Origin: Bryobacterales bacterium | Lineage (GTDB): Bacteria > Acidobacteriota > Terriglobia > Bryobacterales > Bryobacteraceae | Length of the DNA: 34,164 nucleotides | Assembly: GCA_020847975.1 (NCBI GenBank) | Contig: JADLBD010000242.1 | Location: 1-34,164, forward strand | Direction of reading: 5' to 3' | In this document: one piece after another, positions 8,223 to 16,195 of the stretch | Layout of the letters: every line of letters begins with the position of its first letter | Numbering within the stretch: the first letter of the stretch is position 1 | Translations under genes and position numbers: made by a program | Notes under the pieces: generated by a model | Seen by the model: only the letters and a program-made list of their open reading frames with translations | Databases searched by the model: none | What the model was told of the DNA's origin: nothing

Positions 8223-9092
8223 CTACAGCCGCGGCTCCCGCAACGGGTGCGACAGGTAGCGCACCCAGGCTTCTTCCTGCCCTTCCCGGTCGAAGCTCTC
8301 CATCCAACACGCGCGAAACTCCGCCAGCCGCTTCTTACGCTGCTTCCCAAGGTAAGCAAACAACTCCTGGACGCCGTCCCTCGAGCTGCTCAACAACTCC
8401 CCGGTAACCGCGTAGTCATTCAAATCGCCCAACAGCGTCTGCACTTCCCGCAGCCGCTTCAAGCGGCCATCCATCGGCTGGCCGTACACCGGGCGAAACA
8501 CCTCCAGCAGATACCGGAAATGCTTTGTGTGCAGCCGGAACTCGTGCAGTTTCCTCACGCTTGTTCCCTTCCTTGCCGCCTTCCTCCCGGCGCGGAAGAA
8601 CTCTTCCGCCTCCGCTACCAACTCCTCGCGAGCGTTCTCGCTCGCCGGAGCTTCCGCCGCCCACCGGCCCTTCGTGCTCTCTTCCGTCGGCTTCAAGCCC
8701 TCCCGCCATGCAAGCGGAAGCCCCTTCTTCTTCCATTTCCGCGCCTCTGCCAAGAGTCTGCCCAACGCCGCCTCCCGCTCCCGCTGCAACGCCAGGCAGG
8801 GCGCAGCCTCCGCCGGAACTCCGGCAGCCTGGCATAGTTCGAGCGCAATATCCCGGTTTCGGATCTCCGACGACAAATCCATCATCGTGCGCAACTGTGC
8901 CCGCACTTCCTTGTACATGCCCTTGGCAAACAACGAGCGCAACGCCCGCAGAGCTTGCGTCAGACGCCGGATCGAGACCCTCACATCATGAATCCGGTCC
9001 GCGTCCTGCTCCTTCTCGAGCAGTTCCACCTCCTGATTCAGCCGCGACAACAGGTCCTCTATTCGCAATCCGATGAACTGCCGCAACTCCAT
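8223..9092 (-). CDS. CHAD-domain protein
   Basis: 289 residues from an ATG at 9092 that has an AGGA ribosome binding site just upstream. The frame is open further upstream but would then overlap the phosphatase gene. Two conserved-His segments define the CHAD domain: HDVRVSIRRL at residues 35-44 and a second, LHEFRLHTKHFRYLLEVF, later on; both are rich in Arg and Lys. CHAD domains are all-helical and are known to bind inorganic polyphosphate through such basic surfaces. There is no fused CYTH domain here. The stop of the Ppx/GppA gene is 20 bases upstream, so the two are probably co-transcribed and would act on the same polymer. Whether this protein targets polyphosphate granules is inference. 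Confidence 0.85.
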   Translation of the reverse strand: MELRQFIGLRIEDLLSRLNQEVELLEKEQDADRIHDVRVSIRRLTQALRALRSLFAKGMYKEVRAQLRTMMDLSSEIRNRDIALELCQAAGVPAEAAPCLALQREREAALGRLLAEARKWKKKGLPLAWREGLKPTEESTKGRWAAEAPASENAREELVAEAEEFFRAGRKAARKGTSVRKLHEFRLHTKHFRYLLEVFRPVYGQPMDGRLKRLREVQTLLGDLNDYAVTGELLSSSRDGVQELFAYLGKQRKKRLAEFRACWMESFDREGQEEAWVRYLSHPLREPRL

Positions 9093-9112
9093 TCCTAATT
9101 GCTCCTCGCGTC

Positions 9113-10645
9113 CTAGCTCCTCACGTTCACCAATTGCAGGCTCTTGCCGTAAACCTGGCGGAATACGTCCGCCACCCGTTCCGCCGCCCACAAATCGAGG
9201 TCGGCTTCGCTCCGGCTTTTCACCTCCAGCACCACCGCTCCCGCCCGCTCCCGGCACTCCACCTGTTCGATGTTCTGCTCATGGCTCCGGTCCAGGCTGT
9301 CCGCCAGCCGCAGCAACGGCAGCAGCAGTAACAGCCGGTGCTTCTCTTCCGGAGAAATGAGCTGATAGCTCTCATGCCGTGTGCTCGGCATCGTCTTCCG
9401 GTGAAACCGGCACAGCATCGAAATCATGCGCCGCTCCGTATCCGTGAAGCCCGGCATCCCCGCGTTCGCCACGATATACGCCGAGTGCTTGTGATGGGCG
9501 GAATCGCTGATGAAGTGTCCCGTATCGTGCAGATAAGCCGCCGCCTGCAACAGCCTCCCCGATTCCGGAGACAATTTGTGCAGCGGGTGCAGCGCTTCGA
9601 ACAGCCTGTGCGCCAGCGCCGCCACCTGCCGCGCATGACGCACCGTCACGCCATACTTCTGGGCCATCTGCTCCACCACCCGCCGCTGGTCCCGGTCGAG
9701 CATTGACCGTTCCCTCCCCACGCGCCGCGATGCCAGATCCGCGATGATGCCGTCCCGCACTCCCGCTGCCGCGTAATGCAGCGTCTTCACGTGAAACGCG
9801 TCCATCGCCTGCAGGAAAACCGCCACGCCCGGCGCCAGGATCTCCGCCCGCCGCGGACCCACCCCCGGCATCTTTCGCCGCTCCGCCACCGTCTTGCGGC
9901 AGATCTCTTTGTACAGCCGCCTTGCCTGCTGCACCGTTGCCTTCCGCCGGTCCGCTTCCTCCCGGTTCGAATTCGGAATGCGATGGATGGCGCACAACAG
10001 CGTCGCCGCCGAAGCCGATGTCCCGATGACCCGGTCGAACGGCCGCACCCCGATGCGCGACACGCACGGCTCGAGCTTCTCCGCGATGTACTGCTCCATC
10101 CGGTGCAGTTCGACCGCCTCCGCCGGGTCGTGCTTCAAAAAAACCTCCGTCAGCCGGACCGCTCCCAGCGGCTTCGAAAACGCCTCCCTCCGCGCTCCGT
10201 GCTCGGAAAGAATAATCTCCGCGCTTCCGCCGCCCACATCGATCAGAAGCACGCGTCCGCCCGTCTGCGGCCATCGGGCCATCACACCCAGGTGGATCAA
10301 CCGCGCCTCCTCCAACCCGGAGATCACGTCCACCGGAGCCCCGATTGCCGAAGCCGCGCGCTCCAAGAACTGCGCCTGGTTGCTCGTATCCCGCACCGCG
10401 CTCGTCGCCACCGCGCGTATCCCGTCCACATCATGCTTTCTGATGACTCCAGCCATCCGCGACAGCAGCGAACACACCCCGTCCATCGCCTGGTTGCTGA
10501 TCCGCCCCTCGCGAAACACGCTTTCCCCCAGCCGTGTCACCTGGCGGTCGCTCCACAACGTGCGCTGCTCCCCGCCCGGCGCAACCTCCGCCACCAGCGT
10601 ACGCACCGAGTTGCTCCCAATGTCGAGGGCGGCATAGCGTGGCAT
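9113..10645 (-). CDS. Ppx/GppA exopolyphosphatase or pppGpp phosphatase with HD domain
   Basis: 510 residues from the ATG at 10645, where the conserved phosphate-1 motif begins (AALDIGSNSVR). In-frame upstream sequence shows no conservation. The second phosphate motif is LLIDVGGGSAEI. The C-terminal third contains an HD-type domain (AYLHDTGHFISDSAHHKHSAY) as in E. coli Ppx, whose overall length (513) is nearly the same. The protein should be cytoplasmic and hydrolyse terminal phosphate from polyphosphate or the 5' phosphate of pppGpp; the two activities cannot be separated by eye. The neighbouring CHAD gene favours polyphosphate. It is transcribed away from aqpZ, with 193 bases between the two starts. 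Confidence 0.9.
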   Translation of the reverse strand: MPRYAALDIGSNSVRTLVAEVAPGGEQRTLWSDRQVTRLGESVFREGRISNQAMDGVCSLLSRMAGVIRKHDVDGIRAVATSAVRDTSNQAQFLERAASAIGAPVDVISGLEEARLIHLGVMARWPQTGGRVLLIDVGGGSAEIILSEHGARREAFSKPLGAVRLTEVFLKHDPAEAVELHRMEQYIAEKLEPCVSRIGVRPFDRVIGTSASAATLLCAIHRIPNSNREEADRRKATVQQARRLYKEICRKTVAERRKMPGVGPRRAEILAPGVAVFLQAMDAFHVKTLHYAAAGVRDGIIADLASRRVGRERSMLDRDQRRVVEQMAQKYGVTVRHARQVAALAHRLFEALHPLHKLSPESGRLLQAAAYLHDTGHFISDSAHHKHSAYIVANAGMPGFTDTERRMISMLCRFHRKTMPSTRHESYQLISPEEKHRLLLLLPLLRLADSLDRSHEQNIEQVECRERAGAVVLEVKSRSEADLDLWAAERVADVFRQVYGKSLQLVNVRS

Positions 10646-10742
10646 ACCGTTATCGTAGCCGAATCCGTCCGCTGTCCCGGGCTCGTCCAGCCCCAAGGTC
10701 CGCTTCCGGACCGGTTCCCCGATCCGAGTATGCCCGCCCGGT

Positions 10743-10828
10743 AAGTCCATGAGAACAAGTGGACTTTTCATCCGGCAATCCACATTCAGGTGGCGTATAC
10801 TCACTCACGCGGACAACTCTACTTGTCC
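10743..10828. promoter_or_regulatory. Divergent ppx/aqpZ control region with two inverted repeats
   Basis: The 193-base gap between the two divergent genes contains AAGTCCA (10743-10749) and TGGACTT (10760-10766), a perfect 7-base inverted repeat with a 10-base spacer. It also holds GGACAA (10811-10816) and TTGTCC (10823-10828), a perfect 6-base repeat just upstream of the aqpZ start. TATACT at 10796-10801 could be a -10 box for aqpZ, though no good -35 accompanies it. The half-sites GTCC/GGAC recur in both repeats, so they could be related operator sites. This is a suggestion only. Confidence 0.3.
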
Positions 10829-10838
10829 ATCCGCGAAA

Positions 10839-11570
10839 ATGCCTATCGGAAAACGAGCGATTGCGGAATTTTTCGGAACCTTCTGGCTGGTATTCGGCGG
10901 CTGTGGCAGCGCCGTGCTGGCCGCGGCGTTTCCAAATCTGGGGATCGGATTTGCCGGCGTGGCGCTTACGTTCGGCCTGACTCAGTTAACTTCGGTGTAT
11001 ATGATCGGCCATATTTCGGGATCTCACATCAACCCTGCCGTCACGGTGGGGCTGGTGTTGGCGAAGCGGTTTCCCGCGTCGGACATGGGCGCTTACATCA
11101 TCGCGCAAGTGCTGGGAGGCATCGCCGGTTCGGGCATCCTCTATCTGATCGCCAGCGGTAAACCCGGTTTCGAGATGGGAGGATTTGCGGCAAATGGGTT
11201 TGGAGCGCACTCGCCTGGCCAGTACAGCCTGCTCGCCTGTCTCATTGCGGAGATTGTACTGACTATGTTCTTCCTCCTGATCATTCTCGGATCTACGGAC
11301 CGGCGGGCGCCCACGGGTTTTGCGGGAATCGCCATCGGTTTGGCGCTCACCGCGGTTCACCTCATCGGAATCCCGGTGACGAACCTCTCGGTGAATCCGG
11401 CGCGCAGCACGGGTCCAGCCGTGTTCGTCGGCGGATGGGCAGTCGAGCAACTGTGGCTGTTCTGGGTGGCGCCGATCGTGGGCGGCGCCTTGGGCGCAAT
11501 CATCTACCAGGTGATGGCTGCCGAGAAACCTCAGACCGCTCCAGGGCAAGCCCGCACCGCCGCCGCCTAG
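10839..11570 (+). CDS. aqpZ: Aquaporin Z-type water channel
   Basis: 243 residues from the ATG at 10839. Upstream in-frame starts lack family similarity, while here the first helix begins directly (KRAIAEFFGTFWLVFGGCGSA). Six hydrophobic segments are interrupted by the two NPA loops, in SGSHINPAV and NLSVNPARS. The helix before the second loop carries VHLIGIPVT, with the His of the AqpZ selectivity filter, and the Arg after the second NPA is present. A Phe in LTFGLT matches AqpZ. These residues predict a water-selective channel rather than a glycerol facilitator. It sits in the inner membrane and mediates rapid osmotic water flow. A hairpin terminator follows the stop. Confidence 0.93.
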   Translation: MPIGKRAIAEFFGTFWLVFGGCGSAVLAAAFPNLGIGFAGVALTFGLTQLTSVYMIGHISGSHINPAVTVGLVLAKRFPASDMGAYIIAQVLGGIAGSGILYLIASGKPGFEMGGFAANGFGAHSPGQYSLLACLIAEIVLTMFFLLIILGSTDRRAPTGFAGIAIGLALTAVHLIGIPVTNLSVNPARSTGPAVFVGGWAVEQLWLFWVAPIVGGALGAIIYQVMAAEKPQTAPGQARTAAA

Positions 11571-11584
11571 GCGTAGTTGAATGG

Positions 11585-11621
11585 AAGGGCGTGGTTGGCT
11601 TACGGCCTGCCGCGCCCTTTT
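11585..11621 (+). terminator. Rho-independent terminator after aqpZ
   Basis: AAGGGCGTGG at 11585-11594 pairs with CCGCGCCCTT at 11610-11619 (one G-T wobble). An inner GGC/GCC helix is separated from it by 2-base bulges, and the hairpin is followed by TTTT starting at 11618. It ends 2 bases before the stop of the convergent peptidase gene. The minus-strand copy has no T tract, so it serves mainly the plus strand. Confidence 0.6.
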
Positions 11622-11623
11622 CG

Positions 11624-12586
11624 CTAACCGGCCAGACCTGGAACTCCGCCCAGCGTGGGAGCCATCCGCACGGCGCGCAGGATCGCCTGCGAAACGGCCT
11701 CGGCGGCAGCCGCGCCCAGCGGATCCAGAGGCGCCGCCTCGGAACCGAGCGAAAGGGCGATGACCACGTCGCCATCCGACATCGTCCACACCGGCTGAAT
11801 GGTACGCGCCACGCCAAGGCTGCCGAGTTGCGCGAGCTTCGTCGCCCCCACCTTGTTCAGCCTTGCATTGGTGGCAACAACCACAAGAGTTGTATTGCTT
11901 CCCGAAGATCCCGGAGAACGCCCGCGCTTCAGCAATCGCACCGAATCGGCCAGGTCCAGGCTGTCCGGCGAGTGCCGCGCCCCGGCCACGAGGCGGCCAT
12001 TTTCAGGGTCGCGAATATCGCCCAGCGCGTTCACCGCGGCCAGGGCGGAAACACGGACACCGGCCAGTTCGCCGTCAAGCCAGACGGTAGCCGAGCCGAT
12101 CCCCGATTTCATGGCGTGCTTCATCCCCAGAATCTTGCCTACCGTAGCTCCAGTCCCGGCTCCGAGAGCGCCTTCTTTCACAGCCGCGTCCGTCGCCGCC
12201 GCCGCTGCGGCTTCGCCCATTTCCCGGTTCGGCCGCGCCGTCGCCTTGCCGATCCCGAGATCGAAGAGAATCGCTCCGGGAACGATGGGAATGTGCGCGC
12301 CCCCAAACACGAACCCGACGCCTTTCTCGGCCAGGTAACGTCGAACTCCGGATGCCGCTTCCAGCCCAAAGGCGCTGCCGCCGGCGAGAGTCACGCCATG
12401 CACGCGATCCGCCACATGCAGCGGATTCATTACCTCGAACTCTTCCGTGCCTGACGCGGATCCGCGGATGTCGGCGCCCGCCGCCGCCCCTTCTTCACAA
12501 AGGATCGCCGTGCAGCCGGTAAGACCTTCGAAATCCGACGCGTGCCCGACCTTGATCCCCGGAATGTCAGTGAGCCCTTTGCTCAT
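11624..12586 (-). CDS. P1-family (S58/DmpA-like) N-terminal nucleophile peptidase
   Basis: 320 residues. The N-terminus SKGLTDIPGIKVGHASD, then GCTAILCE, is characteristic of P1-type aminopeptidases such as DmpA/BapA and mycobacterial Rv1333. LAGGSAFGLEAASGV follows. The segment SNTTLVVVATNA at 230-241 contains the autoprocessing site: in this family the precursor cleaves itself before the nucleophile, here most likely Thr232 of NTT. These enzymes release N-terminal residues from peptides or amides, sometimes beta-amino acids. No signal peptide is visible. It is transcribed divergently from mlaE with only 51 bases between the starts, and converges with aqpZ. Confidence 0.88.
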   Translation of the reverse strand: MSKGLTDIPGIKVGHASDFEGLTGCTAILCEEGAAAGADIRGSASGTEEFEVMNPLHVADRVHGVTLAGGSAFGLEAASGVRRYLAEKGVGFVFGGAHIPIVPGAILFDLGIGKATARPNREMGEAAAAAATDAAVKEGALGAGTGATVGKILGMKHAMKSGIGSATVWLDGELAGVRVSALAAVNALGDIRDPENGRLVAGARHSPDSLDLADSVRLLKRGRSPGSSGSNTTLVVVATNARLNKVGATKLAQLGSLGVARTIQPVWTMSDGDVVIALSLGSEAAPLDPLGAAAAEAVSQAILRAVRMAPTLGGVPGLAG

Positions 12587-12637
12587 CGGAGGCGTCCGAA
12601 ACGGTATGGTAGCATCTAATTTTCAAGGAATAGCAGA

Positions 12638-13393
12638 TTGCTGGACCTCCTGAAGCCCCCCGTCCTCACCATCCAAGAATTCGTTTTCCTCACCGGCCGT
12701 GCCTTCCGCAGCCTCTCCCGCCGGCCTCATTATCCGAAGGACATTATCCTGCAAATGGACATTATCGGCGTGGGCAGCCTCCCGATTGTGCTGTTGACGG
12801 GATTCTTCAGCGGAATTGTGATGGCTCTTCAGATGTCCAAGGCGCTGCAAACCTACGGGGCGGTGAACCAGACAGGGCCCATTGTGGCGATCACGCTGGT
12901 TCGCGAGTTGGGACCGGTGCTGACGGCACTGGTGTGCGCCGGCCGCAACTCCGCCGGAATCGCCAGCGAACTCGGATCGATGAAGGTAACCGAACAGATT
13001 GACGCCATGCGCGCGCTCGGCACCGATCCGATTCAAAAGCTGGTGAAACCGCGCGTGATGGCCACGGCGGTGATGTTGCCCTGCCTCACGGCAATTTCGG
13101 ATTTTGTCGGCATGCTGGGCGGCTACATCATCGCAGTCGCGCTGCTCCATCAAACCACCGCGGAATATTGGAACGCCTCGTATCGCATCCTCGAATACAG
13201 CGACATCACCCAAGGCCTGCTCAAACCATTTGTCTATGCGTTCGTCATTTCGCTGGTGGGCTGTTTCTACGGATTGCGGACCCGCGGAGGAACACAGGGC
13301 GTCGGATTGGCAACTACCCAGGCGGTGGTTGCCGCATCGGTCTGGATCTTCGTGCTCAACGCACTGATGACCAAGATATTCGTGAGCATCTAG
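12638..13393 (+). CDS. mlaE: MlaE-type ABC permease
   Basis: 251 residues from a TTG start preceded by AAGGAA. It has the MlaE/permease architecture: an amphipathic N-terminal segment, five or so hydrophobic helices and the conserved cytoplasmic coupling region (LVRELGPVLTALVCAGRNSAGIASELGSMKVTEQIDAM, read in parts). This is the inner-membrane permease of the MCE-type lipid transporter. In E. coli, MlaFEDB moves phospholipid between the inner membrane and the periplasmic carrier. It is the first gene of an operon with mlaF (9 bases downstream) and mlaD. The small subunit MlaB (a STAS protein) and MlaC are not encoded in this window. Confidence 0.92.
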   Translation: MLDLLKPPVLTIQEFVFLTGRAFRSLSRRPHYPKDIILQMDIIGVGSLPIVLLTGFFSGIVMALQMSKALQTYGAVNQTGPIVAITLVRELGPVLTALVCAGRNSAGIASELGSMKVTEQIDAMRALGTDPIQKLVKPRVMATAVMLPCLTAISDFVGMLGGYIIAVALLHQTTAEYWNASYRILEYSDITQGLLKPFVYAFVISLVGCFYGLRTRGGTQGVGLATTQAVVAASVWIFVLNALMTKIFVSI

Positions 13394-13402
13394 GCGACAC
13401 GG

Positions 13403-14203
13403 ATGCCGGAATCCATCCTGCGGTTTGAAAACGTGACAGTGGCCTTTGACGGAAATCCGGCGATCGAAGAGTTGTCCTTCGAGATCCTCAAGGGCGAAGC
13501 GCGTATCATTGTCGGAGCCGCCGGCAGCGGCAAGACAGTGATCCTGAAAACCGCGCTCGGTCTGCTGCGGCCGGACAGCGGCCGCGTCTTCCTCTTCGGT
13601 GAGGACATCACGGACAAGCAGGAGCAGCAGTTGTTCGATATTCGCGCTCGGGCCGGCATGCTGTTCCAGGAAGGAGCGTTGTTCGATTCCTTGACGATCG
13701 AGGAGAATGTCGCCTATCCGCTGGTGAACCAGAAGATGGTGAAGTGCCCTCCCGAGGAAGTGCGCCCGCGCGTGGAGCGGGCATTGAGCTTTGTCGAACT
13801 CGAGCACACGCTCGACAAGTTTCCCAGCGAGTTGTCCGGAGGCATGCGCCGCAGAGTGGGCATCGCGCGCGCCAACATCACACAGCCCGACCTCGTCCTG
13901 TACGACAGCCCCACCGCGGGTCTCGACCCGATCACGGCAAACAACATCATGGCCTTGATCGTCAAGGAGAGGGATCTCCGGCATGCGACAACGATTATCG
14001 TCACACAGCGATTCCAGGACGGTCAGATCATGGCCCAATACCGCTACAACCCCGATACCGATTTTCTCGAGAGAGTGCAGGGTCAAATGGAAGGCATCGG
14101 CTTTCTGGTGATGAAAGAGGGCCGGCTGGTGTTTGAGGGCACCGCGAAGCAACTCCAGCAAGCCACGGACCCATACATTTCGAAGTTCGTTTTGAGACAC
14201 TGA
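13403..14203 (+). CDS. mlaF: MlaF-type ABC ATPase with altered catalytic residues
   Basis: 266 residues. Walker A is GAAGSGKT (38-45, Lys44), the Q-loop Gln is 89, and the signature LSGGM is at 144-148. The Walker B strand LVLYD ends with Asp168. Two residues differ from nearly all active ABC ATPases. Residue 169, normally the catalytic Glu after Walker B, is Ser (codon AGC; segment YDSPTAGLDP). The switch His position (normally TH or SH) is Gln202 (segment IIVTQRFQDG). Between the H-loop region and the last strand there is an extra stretch of about 25 residues (~206-232) absent in E. coli MlaF. The reading frame is intact and the gene is tightly packed in the operon, so it is probably functional with modified chemistry or reliance on other residues. 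Nucleotide binding should be kept. Confidence 0.9.
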   Translation: MPESILRFENVTVAFDGNPAIEELSFEILKGEARIIVGAAGSGKTVILKTALGLLRPDSGRVFLFGEDITDKQEQQLFDIRARAGMLFQEGALFDSLTIEENVAYPLVNQKMVKCPPEEVRPRVERALSFVELEHTLDKFPSELSGGMRRRVGIARANITQPDLVLYDSPTAGLDPITANNIMALIVKERDLRHATTIIVTQRFQDGQIMAQYRYNPDTDFLERVQGQMEGIGFLVMKEGRLVFEGTAKQLQQATDPYISKFVLRH

Positions 14204-14213
14204 GGAGATTGCC

Positions 14214-15287
14214 ATGCCATCAGCCAGCAAAGTGAGTTGGGCGCAGTTGCGAGTGGGCATCACCGCCCTTGTCGCCCTTGTTCTGGTGGCGGTGCTGATC
14301 TACTACCTCACGGGAACCACCAGTCTCTTCACTCACGAAGTGATGCTCTACACATACCTGGGAGACGCCGCCGCGGTCGCGGTCGGTTCGCCCGTGCGCA
14401 TCAACGGAATCAATGCAGGCAATGTCAGAAATGTGGTTCTCACCGGAGAGACCGATCCTGATCGTGTCGTCCGCATCGAGATGAGCGTCGATGAAAACAT
14501 GCTCTCGCAAATCCCCGTGGATTCCATCGCCACCGTGAGCGCCGAGAACCTGCTGGGCTCGAAGTTCATCAACATTAAGAAAGGGCGGAGCCATGAGACG
14601 GTAAAGGCCGGCGCAACCATCCCCAGCCAGGCGTCGAAGGAAATCTTCGAAATCATGGACAGCTTCTTCCCGCTGCTCACTTCCGCTCAGATCACTCTCA
14701 AGAGAATCGACAACATCGTCGAGATGGTGGAATCGGGCAAGGGCAACATCGGAAAACTGCTGGTGGACGAGACCCTGTACCAGCGTCTGAATTCCATCCT
14801 CGCGGAGTTCCAGAAAACTTCCGTGGCGCTGAACGCAGGCAAGGGAACCGTGAGCAAGCTGCTCTATGATGACACTCTCTATACGGACATCCGCCAGCCC
14901 ATCCAGCGCATGGACCGCATTCTCGCCACTGTCGAAGAGGGAAAAGGCACCGCCGGAAGGCTGCTCAAGGACCCGGCCGTCTATGATGAGCTGCAAAGAA
15001 ATCTCGTCCTGGTGAGGCTCGTCCTCCAGGACATCCAGGCCGGCAAAGGCACCGCCGGCAAGCTGCTCAAGAGCGACGAACTGCATAATCAGATTACCGC
15101 CCTGCTGAAGAAGATCGACGTTACCGTCGACAAGCTCAACACGGGACAAGGAACGCTCGGGCAGTTGCTGGTGAATCCGCAGCTCTATGAATCCATCAAC
15201 GGCGCGACGCGCGAGATGAATGGGCTGCTCAAAGACTTCCGGGCCAATCCGAAGAAATTCCTGCGCATCAAACTGGGCCTGTTTTGA
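14214..15287 (+). CDS. mlaD: MlaD/MCE-family substrate-binding protein with 34-residue repeats
   Basis: 357 residues with a strong ribosome binding site (GAGGAG). A single N-terminal transmembrane helix spans ~15-33, leaving the rest periplasmic. The MCE domain covers about 40-118 (GSPVRINGINAGNVRNV, then IPVDSIATVSAENLLGSKFI). The C-terminal two thirds contain five perfect-length 34-residue repeats starting at residue 175, each with a GKGTxGKLL core, preceded by a half repeat. The C-terminus is KKFLRIKLGLF. By analogy with E. coli PqiB, whose C-terminal helices form a periplasmic needle, the repeats may form a long helical tube that carries lipid (inference). The E. coli MlaD is much shorter (183 residues) and lacks such a tail. 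Confidence 0.9.
   Translation: MPSASKVSWAQLRVGITALVALVLVAVLIYYLTGTTSLFTHEVMLYTYLGDAAAVAVGSPVRINGINAGNVRNVVLTGETDPDRVVRIEMSVDENMLSQIPVDSIATVSAENLLGSKFINIKKGRSHETVKAGATIPSQASKEIFEIMDSFFPLLTSAQITLKRIDNIVEMVESGKGNIGKLLVDETLYQRLNSILAEFQKTSVALNAGKGTVSKLLYDDTLYTDIRQPIQRMDRILATVEEGKGTAGRLLKDPAVYDELQRNLVLVRLVLQDIQAGKGTAGKLLKSDELHNQITALLKKIDVTVDKLNTGQGTLGQLLVNPQLYESINGATREMNGLLKDFRANPKKFLRIKLGLF
14736..15245 (+). repeat. Five 34-codon tandem repeats in mlaD
   Basis: Repeat starts are at 14736, 14838, 14940, 15042 and 15144, each exactly 102 bases apart without a single indel. The core of each is G-K/Q-G-N/T-x-G/S-K/R/Q-LL followed by an acidic or polar turn and then a Tyr or His (LYQ, LYT, VYD, LHN, LYE). 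A leucine- and isoleucine-rich helix completes each unit. Outside the core the units are quite diverged, so this is an old repeat kept by structure, not a recent tandem duplication. Confidence 0.92.
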
Positions 15288-16195
15288 GCGGACACGAAAA
15301 GCTCGCCCAGGACCCGCCGGCCCGCCCGCACGGCAGGGAACTCGCGAATCTGCCGGCCGGCGAGGATCCGCTGCGCGAGCGAATTCCCGAAAAGCTGTTG
15401 GTAGTCAACGCGGATGATTTCGGATTCACGCGAGACGTGAACGAGGGAATCGTCCACGCGCACACCCACGGAATTCTGACGGCTACCACGCTCATGGCCA
15501 ACGGCAGGGCTTTCGATCACGCCGTGGAACTCGCGAAACGTCATCCGTCGCTCGACATCGGCTGTCATCTTGTCCTCGTAGGCGGCCATTCGCTGCTACC
15601 CCCGCACAGGCCGTACCCCAGGGACTTGAAAGCCCTGCTGGCGGCGATGGCGAAACGGGAGTTAGCGGTGGAAAAGGAACTCGCCGCGCAGGTGGAGAAG
15701 ATTCTCGATGCCGGAATGAAGCCGACGCACCTCGACACCCATAAGCACACCCATCTGCTGCCGCCCGTGCTCGACGCAGTCGCCCGGCTTTCCCGCCGCT
15801 ATGGCATTCCCTGGGTCCGAAGGCCGTTCGACTATCCGATGAGCGCCGGAGGCGTTCCCATCGGCAGGCGCCTGTTGAGCCGCTCCCTCGACTTCCTCAG
15901 ACGCCGCTTCCACCGCGTTCTCTCCTCGCATGGATGCAAAACCACGGACTACTTCGCGGGATTCCAGTTGACAGGCCATTTCCGCACGCGCGAGCTGGTG
16001 GCCCTGCTCGAGCAACTGCCGCCGGGCAGCACGGAGTTCATGACCCACCCGGGGTTCTGCACCGAAGAGCTCCTATCCTCGAAGACCAGGTTGAAGGAAA
16101 GCCGCCGGCGCGAACTCGACGCGCTCACGGACGAAAAAACGCGAGACACCGTGAAGCGCCTGGGAATTCGCCTCGTATCCTATCGCGACCTTTAA
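15284..16195 (+). CDS. YdjC/ChbG-type carbohydrate deacetylase, HpnK-like
   Basis: 303 residues. The likely start is a TTG at 15284 that overlaps the mlaD stop (TTGA), giving translational coupling; the conserved domain begins later at about residue 38. The metal site motifs are NADDFG (42-47) and THLDTHKHTHLLP (148-160), then FMTHPG near the C-terminus, typical of the YdjC family. The segment CHLVLVGGHSLLPP resembles the HpnK subgroup found near hopanoid synthesis genes, and no hpn partners are seen here. The known activity in the family is deacetylation of N-acetylated sugars. Position as the fourth gene of the mla operon suggests a substrate that is a glycolipid or cell-envelope sugar (inference). 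No signal peptide is visible. Confidence 0.83.
   Translation: MSGHEKLAQDPPARPHGRELANLPAGEDPLRERIPEKLLVVNADDFGFTRDVNEGIVHAHTHGILTATTLMANGRAFDHAVELAKRHPSLDIGCHLVLVGGHSLLPPHRPYPRDLKALLAAMAKRELAVEKELAAQVEKILDAGMKPTHLDTHKHTHLLPPVLDAVARLSRRYGIPWVRRPFDYPMSAGGVPIGRRLLSRSLDFLRRRFHRVLSSHGCKTTDYFAGFQLTGHFRTRELVALLEQLPPGSTEFMTHPGFCTEELLSSKTRLKESRRRELDALTDEKTRDTVKRLGIRLVSYRDL

Noticed and set aside
7212..8837. 541-codon plus-strand open frame opposite the beta-lactamase-like and CHAD genes
   Set aside because: The product is a His/Arg/Leu-rich artefact of reverse-complement codons; both minus-strand genes have complete active-site motifs.
12623..14263. 546-codon minus-strand open frame opposite mlaE and mlaF
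   Set aside because: Plus-strand genes are unmistakable and the antisense product has no recognisable domain.
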